Shown one piece after another: positions 16,983 through 24,280 of a stretch of DNA of 64,000 bases. The translations under genes were made by a program, and so were the position numbers. Source of the stretch: Paraburkholderia hiiakae (GTDB lineage Bacteria > Pseudomonadota > Gammaproteobacteria > Burkholderiales > Burkholderiaceae); assembly GCF_904848665.1 (NCBI RefSeq), contig NZ_CAJHCQ010000002.1, positions 558,001 through 622,000 of the forward strand. Reading direction: 5' to 3'. The notes under the pieces are model-generated. The model was not told the DNA's origin. It was given only the letters and a program-made list of their open reading frames with translations, and did no database searches. How positions within the stretch are numbered: the first letter of the stretch is position 1; every line of letters begins with the position of its first letter.

Positions 16983-17864
16983 ATGGAATTGCGGCATCTG
17001 CGGTATTTCGTGGCCGTGGCCGAAACGGGCAGCCTGACCGTGGCCGCGGAGCAGCGGCTCTTCACGTCGCAGCCGTCGCTAAGCCGCCAGATCCGCGATC
17101 TGGAGGACCAGGTGGGCGTGGAGCTGTTCATTCGCAGCGCGCGGGGCGTGGAGCTGACGACCGCGGGCAAGGCGTTTCTGGACCATGCGCGGCTCGCGCT
17201 CGCGCAGGTGGACGCCGCTGCCGAGGCAGCGCGCCGCGCGGCGCTGCCCGAGCGCAAGGTGTTCGCGCTGGGCTTTCTCACGGGCCAGGAAATGACGTGG
17301 CTGCCGCGCGCGATGAGCGTACTGCGCGACGAACTGCCCAATATCGACGTGACCGTCTCGAGCTACTACTCGCCGGACGTTGCCGACGCGCTCGCACGCG
17401 GCAAGCTCGATCTTGGCTTTCTGCGCGCGGAGCCCGGCTACGACCTCGAGTACCGCGTGGTGAACCGCGAGCGGCTCGTCGTGCTGATGCCTAGCGATCA
17501 CCCGCTCACGGCGAAATCCGCCATCTGTGCGCATGACATTGCCGGCGAGCCGTTCGTCATGGCGTCCAACAAGGCGCGCGTGCTGCACGAGGTGATCGTG
17601 GGCTTTCTGCAGGCGCAAGGCGTGGAGGTGGCCACCGAGCACCGCGTGGACAACCTCGCGATGGCCATGTCGCTCGTGGCTTCCACGCGCGGCCTCGCAC
17701 TCTTGCCCGAGTATGCGAACAACCTGCTGCCATGGTCTGTCGTGAGCCGGCCGTTGGAGGGAGAGGCGCCGACGGTCGACCTCGTGGTGGGGTACAGCCG
17801 CGCGAATGCGTCGCCTACCTTGCAGCTATTTCTTTCAAGGCTCGACGAGCTCGTCCTTCCCTGA
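16983..17864 (+). CDS. LysR-family transcriptional regulator
   Basis: 293 residues from ATG 16983 (MELRHLRYFVAVAETGS), the typical LysR N-terminus. The helix-turn-helix spans about residues 18-40 (AAEQRLFTSQPSLSRQIRDLE), followed by a periplasmic-binding-like effector domain (about 90-290). A short purine-rich site GGAGAG sits just before the ATG. An in-frame ATG at 16962 would add seven residues. It is divergent from the SDR/SDR/DUF3237 set and probably activates it when an unknown small-molecule effector binds. No T-N11-A box was singled out with confidence. Confidence 0.88.
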   Translation: MELRHLRYFVAVAETGSLTVAAEQRLFTSQPSLSRQIRDLEDQVGVELFIRSARGVELTTAGKAFLDHARLALAQVDAAAEAARRAALPERKVFALGFLTGQEMTWLPRAMSVLRDELPNIDVTVSSYYSPDVADALARGKLDLGFLRAEPGYDLEYRVVNRERLVVLMPSDHPLTAKSAICAHDIAGEPFVMASNKARVLHEVIVGFLQAQGVEVATEHRVDNLAMAMSLVASTRGLALLPEYANNLLPWSVVSRPLEGEAPTVDLVVGYSRANASPTLQLFLSRLDELVLP

Positions 17865-18098
17865 TCCCCAGGCGGCGAAAGCCGCCAAGGCACGCGCCTG
17901 CCAGTCATGCCCGCGAGGCATGCCCCCCTTCCCAGAAGGTCTTTTTACTTTGCGTCGCGAATCGCTAGATTGTCCATCAGACGGCGACGCGACGAAGCGG
18001 AGCTCCTGAAGGACGGTGCGGGATCGCGTATCCCCCATGCCTGGAGCCGATATCGACAGCTTGCGTGCCGGCCACTTTGTCACTCTCAAGGAAAGACC

Positions 18099-19214
18099 AT
18101 GGCACACCTGTTCAACGCTACCAAGCTCGGCGCCTATTCCCTGTCGCATCGCGTCGTTCTGGCGCCGATGACCCGCCTGCGCACCACCCAGCCCGGCGAT
18201 ATTCCGAGCCCGATGATGGCCGACTTCTACGGCCAGCGCGCGTCCGCTGGCGGCCTCGAGATCGTGGAAGGCGTCAGCATTTCCGTGACGGCCCGTTCGT
18301 ATCTCGGGGCGGCGAGTTTCTATCACGACGGCCAGGTCGCGGGCTGGAAAGCCATCGCCGATGCGGTTCACGCGAAGGGCGGCCGCGTGTTCATGCAACT
18401 GATCCACGGCGGCCGCCAAAGCCATGTCGAAATGACGGGGGGCGTCGCGCCGGTAGCACCTTCGGTCGTGCCCTTCGAAGGCGTAGCGTTGACGAAAGAC
18501 GGTTTCGTGCCGGTCTCGCCCCACCGTGCGCTCGGGATCGAAGAGATTCCTGGCATCGTCGAGGAATTCCGCGTCGCGGCGCAACGCGCGCTCGATGCAG
18601 GATTCGATGGCGTCGAACTGCACGGCGCGAATGGCTATCTCGTCGACCAGTTCATCCAGGACGGCACCAACCAACGCACGGACGCCTACGGCGGCCCGAT
18701 CGAAAATCGCGTGCGCTTCCTGCGCGAAGTGGTCGAAGCGCTGATTTCGGTGTGGGGCGCGGATCGCATCGGCGTACGCATCTCGCCGTCGGGCGAATGG
18801 GGCGGCATCTCCGACAGCAATCCGGAAGCAACGTTCAGCCACGTCGCCAAGGTGCTCGATGAATACAAGATCGCATACCTTCATGTGATCGAACCGCGCG
18901 TCAAAGGTGACGACACGCTTCACGAAGGGCACGCGCCCGTCGCAGTGAAATACCTGCGCGAGCACTTCACCGGGCCGATCATCGCCGCTGGCGGCTTCAA
19001 CGGCGAAAGCGCGGAAGCGATCGTGGCGTCCGGCGACGCGGATCTCGTTGCGTTCGGCAGGCATTTCTCGTCGAACCCGGACTTGCCGTATCGTCTGAAG
19101 CACAAGTTGCCGCTTACGCCCTATGTGCGCGCAGCGTTCTGGGGCGGCGACGAAAAGCACTACTCGGATTTCCCGATTCATCAGTCGAACTCACAGACCG
19201 CAGCGGCCTTGTGA
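18099..19214 (+). CDS. Old yellow enzyme family flavin oxidoreductase (NemA-like ene-reductase)
   Basis: 371 residues from the ATG at 18099 (AAGGAAAG upstream). It is an FMN TIM barrel with the family signatures VLAPMTRLRT (about 25-34), the substrate-binding His region ELHGANGYLVDQF and the following TDAYGGPIENR, plus the FMN-phosphate region near GGF and FGRHF. Members reduce activated C=C bonds, nitrate esters, nitroaromatics or N-ethylmaleimide with NAD(P)H. It is cytoplasmic. It is followed by an MDR-family reductase 41 bases downstream, likely a two-gene operon for electrophile detoxification. No regulator lies immediately upstream. Confidence 0.88.
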   Translation: MAHLFNATKLGAYSLSHRVVLAPMTRLRTTQPGDIPSPMMADFYGQRASAGGLEIVEGVSISVTARSYLGAASFYHDGQVAGWKAIADAVHAKGGRVFMQLIHGGRQSHVEMTGGVAPVAPSVVPFEGVALTKDGFVPVSPHRALGIEEIPGIVEEFRVAAQRALDAGFDGVELHGANGYLVDQFIQDGTNQRTDAYGGPIENRVRFLREVVEALISVWGADRIGVRISPSGEWGGISDSNPEATFSHVAKVLDEYKIAYLHVIEPRVKGDDTLHEGHAPVAVKYLREHFTGPIIAAGGFNGESAEAIVASGDADLVAFGRHFSSNPDLPYRLKHKLPLTPYVRAAFWGGDEKHYSDFPIHQSNSQTAAAL

Positions 19215-19255
19215 GACGTTCATTGCTTCATCATCAATCGAAACAGGAGTTAGTC

Positions 19256-20245
19256 ATGTCACGGACTGTCAGGTTTGCAGAAGCAGGTGGCCCGGAAGTG
19301 CTGAAATTCGTGGACGAATCGGTACGCGCTCCCGGTCCCGGCGAGGTTCGCATCACGGTGAAAGCCATTGGTCTGAATCGCGCGGAATCGATGTGGCGCA
19401 CTGATCAGTACATCGAGCCGGTCCGCTTTCCGGCGGGCCTCGGCTACGAAGCGGCCGGCATTGTCGACGCCGTGGGCGAGGGCGTAGCGGACTTCGCAGC
19501 GGGAGACGAAGTCAACGTGATCCCGTCGTTCTCGATGAATCAGTACTTCACCTACGGAGAAAGCATCGTCGTGCCTGACTACGCAGTCGTCAGGCATCCT
19601 GAATCACTTTCGTTTGCTGAGGCCGCATCGGTCTGGATGATGTTCGTCACCGCCTACGGCGCGCTGATCGAAGATGCAAAGGTGGGCGCTGGCGACTATG
19701 TCGTCGTGCCTGCGGCGTCGAGCAGTGTCGGACTTGCGGCAATCCAGATTGCGAACTACGCGGGTGCGACTTCGATCGCACTCACGCGCCACGCCGGGAA
19801 GAAGCAGCAGCTGCTCGATGCGGGCGCGGCGCACGTGGTCGTGACCGACGAGACGGACCTTGTCGACGAGATCATGCGGATCACCGGCGGCAAAGGGGCT
19901 CGCGTCGCTTTCGATCCGGTTGGCGGTCCTAACTTCGCGAAACTGATCTCGGCGCTGTCTTTCCAGGGGATCGCGTTTCTCTACGGCGCGCTCGATGAAC
20001 GCGCCACGACGCTACCCGTGCTGGAGATGATCGCGAAGGTCATCAGCGTGAAGGCCCACAACATCTGGCTCACCAGCGGCGACCCCGAGCGCAGAAAGGC
20101 TGCGGTGGAATACGTGCTCAAGGGACTCGAAAGCGGCGCGCTCAAGCCCGTTATCGACCGTACCTTTACGTTCGAAGAAATGGTGGATGCGCACCGCTAC
20201 CTCGAAACCAACGGGCAGTTCGGCAAGATCGTGGTGACCGTGTAA
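19256..20245 (+). CDS. Medium-chain dehydrogenase/reductase, quinone-oxidoreductase-like
   Basis: 329 residues from the ATG at 19256, which has CAGGAGT seven bases before it. An N-terminal GroES-like fold (GPGEVRITVKAIGLNRAE) is followed by a Rossmann domain, whose nucleotide-binding turn reads ASSSVGLAAIQIA. The catalytic and structural zinc cysteines of true alcohol dehydrogenases are absent, so it belongs with the zinc-independent quinone oxidoreductase/enoyl-reductase branch and should use NAD(P)H. It is in an operon with the old yellow enzyme upstream, suggesting joint handling of unsaturated carbonyl compounds. The substrate is inferred only. Confidence 0.83.
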   Translation: MSRTVRFAEAGGPEVLKFVDESVRAPGPGEVRITVKAIGLNRAESMWRTDQYIEPVRFPAGLGYEAAGIVDAVGEGVADFAAGDEVNVIPSFSMNQYFTYGESIVVPDYAVVRHPESLSFAEAASVWMMFVTAYGALIEDAKVGAGDYVVVPAASSSVGLAAIQIANYAGATSIALTRHAGKKQQLLDAGAAHVVVTDETDLVDEIMRITGGKGARVAFDPVGGPNFAKLISALSFQGIAFLYGALDERATTLPVLEMIAKVISVKAHNIWLTSGDPERRKAAVEYVLKGLESGALKPVIDRTFTFEEMVDAHRYLETNGQFGKIVVTV

Positions 20246-20282
20246 TACGCCGATACGCGGCGCTCGACACCGGCAATCGCTA

Positions 20283-21017
20283 TTAGCAATACCCGGTGCG
20301 GAGCGCCGCTTCCCAGTCGGGGCGGCCATTGGCGGCAGCGAGTTCGGCGGCTGCGTGCCAGTCGTACTCCACGGCGCGAAACGCTACCTCCCAGCCGTTT
20401 GTCCTTCTCGTGACGCTCGCGTAGCGGGCATGGGGAGTCCTCGCTTCCATGCGATGCGCAAAGGGGTGCTTGTCCTCGTACGCTGGCAGGCCGACACTGC
20501 CTGGGTTCACGATGAAGCGGCCGTCCGCGAGTTGCATCGAACGCGCGAGATGCGTATGGCCGCACAGAATCAACGTTGCCTCGACTTCGGCTGCGCGGCG
20601 TCTGACCTCGCCATGCGTCGCGGTTCGGCATCCATCTGCCGTGACGGTTTCGAGGAAATAGGAGAGGTCGTCCTGCGGCGTGCCGTGCACGAGCAGCACG
20701 TCGCTATCGAGCCATAGCGTGGCAGGCAATGCGCTGACCCACGCGAGGTGTGCTTCACTCAGGGCCTCGCGCGCGAAGCGGTCCGATGGCCCCATGCGGG
20801 TGCGATCCGCGCCAAGAAGCTGTCTTTCGTGATTGCCGCGAATCGTGGGCAAGCCGAGTTGCATCAACCGGTCCGCCGTTTGCGACGGATAAAGCGGGCC
20901 AGAGAGGATGTCGCCGAGATTGACGATGACATCCGCCCCTTGCCGCTCGATATCGTCGAGCACCGCTTCGAGAGCGGGCAAATTGCCGTGAATGTCGGAA
21001 AGCGCCGCGATTTTCAT
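20283..21017 (-). CDS. Metallophosphoesterase (calcineurin-like, YfcE/MJ0936 type)
   Basis: 244 residues from the ATG at 21017 (MKIAALSDIHGN). All metal-ligand blocks of the calcineurin-like fold are present: SDIHGN, LGDI, GNHE, and GHTH near residue 170. The compact size and order fit the YfcE-like phosphodiesterase group, cytoplasmic enzymes with manganese- or nickel-dependent phosphodiesterase activity on unknown or artificial substrates. The open frame extends upstream to 21176 but that part has no family similarity and no ribosome site. It is convergent with the MDR gene. Its own upstream region overlaps an SDR remnant on the other strand. Confidence 0.85.
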   Translation of the reverse strand: MKIAALSDIHGNLPALEAVLDDIERQGADVIVNLGDILSGPLYPSQTADRLMQLGLPTIRGNHERQLLGADRTRMGPSDRFAREALSEAHLAWVSALPATLWLDSDVLLVHGTPQDDLSYFLETVTADGCRTATHGEVRRRAAEVEATLILCGHTHLARSMQLADGRFIVNPGSVGLPAYEDKHPFAHRMEARTPHARYASVTRRTNGWEVAFRAVEYDWHAAAELAAANGRPDWEAALRTGYC

Positions 21018-21123
21018 ATGCGAACCCGGGCTGGCCGCGAAAGTCGTGAATTGGGCGATTCTGGACGATTCGTCGTCCGGTGTCCACGGCCGATCGTTCG
21101 TGTTTGCGTTTTGGGTCGATTGC

Positions 21124-21247
21124 TGCGAACACTTCGGAAAGCTTGACATCGCCGTTGTCAACGCGGGCATTCTCATGCTCGGCGATATCGCGACGGTGGG
21201 CGTCGAAGATCTCGAGCCTCACCATCGACGGCGGCATGGCGCTTTAA
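21124..21247 (+). pseudogene. Remnant of a short-chain dehydrogenase gene
   Basis: In one plus-strand frame from about 21124 the translation reads CCEHFGKLDIAVVNAGILML, the conserved middle of an SDR (the NAG block). Shortly after, in another frame, KISSLTIDGGMAL is followed directly by a TAA at 21245-21247; this is the normal SDR C-terminus. Roughly 130 residues that should lie between, including the catalytic Tyr-Lys, are missing, as is the N-terminal cofactor motif. I read this as a gene reduced by internal deletion and loss of its 5' end, between the phosphoesterase and cytochrome b561 genes. Confidence 0.7.
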
Positions 21248-21269
21248 GTGCTGCGGCCGTGCGGCGCGT

Positions 21270-21800
21270 TCAAAGCTTCATGCGCTGCAGCACACGATCG
21301 TTGAGCACGAAACGATGAAAGAGCGCTGCGGCCACATGGAGGCAGATGAGCGCAAACAGCACCCACGCGAGCACGCTGTGAACGTCGCCCATGGCGTGCC
21401 CGAACGATGACCCCGCAGGGGAGAGCGCGGGCAGGGGGATGGCGCCGAACAGCGTGACATTCCACGCGCGCGACGAGGCGTTGATCCACCCGAGCACGGG
21501 CACCGCGATGAGCAGGGCGTACAGGCCGAGATGCGTGAGGGCCGCCACGGCGCGCATGAGCGGGGCCTGGTTGTCGGGCGGTGGGCGATGGGTCGCGCGC
21601 CAGACCAGACGGCAGGCCATCGCGGCAAGGAGCGCCGTGCCGACGCCCAGATGCCAGGCGATTTCGCCAACGGGGCGCGTGTCGCGGTGCACATCGGGCA
21701 TCGTCCAGCCGATCACGAACTGCGCCGCCACGAGTGCGACGACGAGCCAGTGCAGCAGACGCGCAACGAGGTCGTAGCGCGAGTCGGCGGTGATTTGCAT
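21270..21800 (-). CDS. Cytochrome b561 family protein
   Basis: 176 residues with four membrane helices and haem-ligand histidines in the right places: LLHWLV (helix 1), AWHLGVG (helix 2), GHAMGDVHSVLAW and LHVAAALFHRF (helices 3-4). This is the bacterial b561 (CybB-like) layout of a di-haem inner-membrane protein. E. coli CybB oxidises superoxide and passes electrons to ubiquinone; others serve as electron carriers for periplasmic redox proteins. A GGAGC lies before the ATG. No obvious partner gene is adjacent, so this copy's role is unknown. Confidence 0.88.
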   Translation of the reverse strand: MQITADSRYDLVARLLHWLVVALVAAQFVIGWTMPDVHRDTRPVGEIAWHLGVGTALLAAMACRLVWRATHRPPPDNQAPLMRAVAALTHLGLYALLIAVPVLGWINASSRAWNVTLFGAIPLPALSPAGSSFGHAMGDVHSVLAWVLFALICLHVAAALFHRFVLNDRVLQRMKL

Positions 21801-21892
21801 GGACGCTCCTTGTGCAGAAATGATCAGTTAAAGACCGCGATTCTAGATCGCCGAGATTAACGGATCATTAACTGCGCCGCTTGCGCGCGCCC

Positions 21893-23110
21893 TCAAAGCC
21901 ACGTTCCGCCCTGCCGCTCGTTCGGCTCCTGCGCAAGCGCGTCGAAATCATGAATCCAGTCCAGATGATTCAGCACGCCGGCTCGCGAGCCGAGCCGGGC
22001 ATTGCGCTCCTCGGCAGCGGGGCCATCGGGCAGATGCAGGACGTCCGCCGTGGTGATCGAAGCGTACTGCACCTTGCGCGTGCGGCCCCGGCGCAGGCGC
22101 TCGTAGGCTTCCTGCGCTTCGCGCCAGTTGCCCGGCCCCGCCTTCGCCAATTGGTCGGCCAACACCACGGCATCTTCGATCGACTGGTTCGCACCCTGGC
22201 CGTGGTGCGGCACGAGCGCATGCGCGGCGTCGCCGATCAGCGTGATGCGGCCCTTGCTCCAGCGGCCGAGCGGCGGACGGTGGAACAGACCCCAGCGCTG
22301 GCTGATCGGCACGGCAGTGATCATCTGTACGACGGCAGGGTGCCAGTTCCTGAAAAGGCGCAGTTGCTCGCCTTCCTCGGCAGGCATGACCCACTCGCGC
22401 GACGGCCACGGCGAAGGATGGCGCTCCACCAGCAGGAAGTTCTGGTCGCCCTTGTCGCCAATCGGGTAGTGCAGCAGATGGCCGCCCGGCCCGACCCAGA
22501 ACTGGATGGTCTCGGGATCGGGCAACAGGTCCATGAGTCCGGCCGGCACCACGCCGCGAAAGCCGGAGCAGCCCGAATACAGCGCGTCGTCGTAGCCCAG
22601 CATCCAGCGTCGCGTGATTGAGCGCGCGCCATCGGCGCCGATCACGAGATCGGCATCGACGCGTTCACCGTTGGCGAACGTCAGGCTCACGCGATCGGGA
22701 TGCTGCGCGAGATCGACGAGCCGATGGCTCAGCTTGATGCGCTCGAGCCCGACCGCGCTCGACAACACGGCTTGCAGGTCGGCGCGATGCACGCCCCAGT
22801 ACGAGCCGCCGAATTGCCCGCGATAGTCTGGCGCGCCGCGATGGTGGCCGATCACATCGCCGCTGCGTCCGTCACGATAGACGAGCCCCGGCACTTCCGC
22901 GCACACTTTCTCGAAGGCCGGGCGCAGGCCCATGCGTTCGTAAAAGCGCGTGGCGTTGGCCGAGAGCGCGACGGCCGCGCCGACTTCGCGCAGTTCGTCG
23001 GTCTGCTCAAAGAGCTGCGCGTCGATGCCGTGCTCGCGCAGTGCGAGCGCAAGCGTGAGGCCGCCGATCCCGGCGCCGACAATCGCAATCTTCAGATCAC
23101 GCTGTTTCAT
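21893..23110 (-). CDS. FAD-dependent aromatic monooxygenase (salicylate hydroxylase-like)
   Basis: 405 residues from the ATG at 23110 (GGAG eight bases upstream). It is a class A flavoprotein monooxygenase with the dinucleotide fold IVGAGIGGLTLALALREHG at the N-terminus, the VIGADGARS DG-motif near residue 165, and the GDAAHALVPHHGQGAN GD-motif near residue 295. These cytoplasmic enzymes use NAD(P)H and oxygen to hydroxylate aromatic acids such as salicylate, 3-hydroxybenzoate or hydroxynicotinate. The gene is divergent from a NahR/NodD-type LysR regulator with a clear inverted repeat between them, which fits induction by an aromatic substrate. The exact substrate is not identifiable. Confidence 0.87.
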   Translation of the reverse strand: MKQRDLKIAIVGAGIGGLTLALALREHGIDAQLFEQTDELREVGAAVALSANATRFYERMGLRPAFEKVCAEVPGLVYRDGRSGDVIGHHRGAPDYRGQFGGSYWGVHRADLQAVLSSAVGLERIKLSHRLVDLAQHPDRVSLTFANGERVDADLVIGADGARSITRRWMLGYDDALYSGCSGFRGVVPAGLMDLLPDPETIQFWVGPGGHLLHYPIGDKGDQNFLLVERHPSPWPSREWVMPAEEGEQLRLFRNWHPAVVQMITAVPISQRWGLFHRPPLGRWSKGRITLIGDAAHALVPHHGQGANQSIEDAVVLADQLAKAGPGNWREAQEAYERLRRGRTRKVQYASITTADVLHLPDGPAAEERNARLGSRAGVLNHLDWIHDFDALAQEPNERQGGTWL

Positions 23111-23199
23111 GACTATGTCTCCGATATTCAGATTTATGGGGTCGGCTAGCGTGGGTACGTCACGCACACACCGTGTCCGTATTCTCAGCAGTCGCTGCT

Positions 23200-23221
23200 C
23201 ATTCCACAATAAAATGGAATG
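23200..23221. promoter_or_regulatory. Probable LysR operator between monooxygenase and regulator
   Basis: CATTCCA-caataaaa-TGGAATG: two perfect 7-bp arms around an 8-base AT-rich centre, 28 bases before the LysR ATG and 90 bases before the monooxygenase ATG. The ATTC...GAAT style resembles boxes of the NahR/NodD branch. A further GAATGAATG lies next to it, before the regulator start. Autoregulation and control of the monooxygenase from this site is inferred. Confidence 0.6.
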
Positions 23222-23248
23222 AATCTGCTTCATCACTGGATTGAATGA

Positions 23249-24199
23249 ATGGAACTGGGCGATATCGACCTCAACCTGCTGTTGCTCTTTCATCGGCTCA
23301 TGCGGGAGCGGCGCGTGGCGAGCGTGGCCGAGCAGATGAACATGAGCCAGCCCGGCGTGAGCAACGCGCTCGCCAAGCTGCGCCGCCTGCTGGGCGATCC
23401 GCTCTTCGTGCGGGGGCCCGGCGGCGTGGTGCCCACGCCGTTCGCGCTGCGTCTTGCGGACCCGGTCGCGCAGGCGCTCGCCACACTGCACGGCGCGCTC
23501 AATCCGGTGACCGGCTTCGATCCGTTGCGCGCCACGCGCACCATCACGATCGGCATGACCGATATCGGCGAGGTCGTGTTTCTGCCTGACCTGCTCGAGC
23601 GCCTTTCGCGTGTGGCGCCAGGCGTCGCGCTCAATACCGTGCGCAATACGGGCGTCAATCTGAGCGACGAGATGGCAGACGGCCGCGTCGATCTCGCCAT
23701 CGGCTTGCTGCCGCAGCTCAAGGGCGGCTTCTACCAGCGGCGACTCTTCGATCAGCGCTATGTGTGCCTTTTCAGGCGCGGTCATCCGCTGGAGAGCGCG
23801 CCGCTCACGCTCGCGGCGTGGCGCGAGGCCGAGCATCTGGTGGTGGTGTCGGCCGGCACGGGGCATGGCCAGGTCGATGAATGGCTCAAGCGCCGCGGCG
23901 TGAAGCGCCAGGTGCGGCTCACCGTGCCGCACTTCATGAGCGTGGGCTATATCCTCGAACGCACTGACCTGATCGCCACGGTGCCGGAGCGGCTTGCACT
24001 GCAGCTCGCCAAGCCGTTTTCGCTGAGCTTGAGCGCGCTGCCCATGAAGCTGCCCGCCGCGCCCATTCATCTGCTCTGGCACGCGCGCGTGCAGCACGAC
24101 GAAGGCAACCGCTGGCTGCGCGAACTCGTGATCGAACTCTTCGCCGATGGGGGCGGCAGAACGGCGCGCTCTTCTCCTTTGCCGACACGTGCACGCTGA
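23249..24199 (+). CDS. LysR-family regulator, NahR/NodD-like branch
   Basis: 316 residues beginning MELGDIDLNLLLLFHRLMRERRV, with the DLNLL N-terminus typical of the NahR/LinR/NodD branch. The helix-turn-helix lies about residues 22-45 (EQMNMSQPGVSNALAKLRRL); the effector-binding domain spans about 92-300. Members respond to aromatic compounds and activate a divergent catabolic gene, here the flavin monooxygenase starting 138 bases away. The C-terminal 15 residues are rich in R and S and look unstructured. No Shine-Dalgarno of good quality is visible before the ATG. Confidence 0.88.
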   Translation: MELGDIDLNLLLLFHRLMRERRVASVAEQMNMSQPGVSNALAKLRRLLGDPLFVRGPGGVVPTPFALRLADPVAQALATLHGALNPVTGFDPLRATRTITIGMTDIGEVVFLPDLLERLSRVAPGVALNTVRNTGVNLSDEMADGRVDLAIGLLPQLKGGFYQRRLFDQRYVCLFRRGHPLESAPLTLAAWREAEHLVVVSAGTGHGQVDEWLKRRGVKRQVRLTVPHFMSVGYILERTDLIATVPERLALQLAKPFSLSLSALPMKLPAAPIHLLWHARVQHDEGNRWLRELVIELFADGGGRTARSSPLPTRAR

Positions 24200-24280
24200 T
24201 CCCGGCATCACCAGTTACATCATAATGTGATATAAAGTGCAGAGGATGTTACTGACCGATCTTGAGCGGCAAGAGGAACC

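Noticed and set aside
17872..17887. GGCGGC-GAAA-GCCGCC hairpin after the LysR gene
   Set aside because: The stem is short and no T-run follows. It may be a weak terminator but I could not support it beyond chance in GC-rich DNA.
23111..24211. Upstream extension of the monooxygenase frame to a total of 772 codons
   Set aside because: The extension runs antisense through the LysR gene and lacks similarity. The flavin fold begins at the ATG at 23110 with a good ribosome site.
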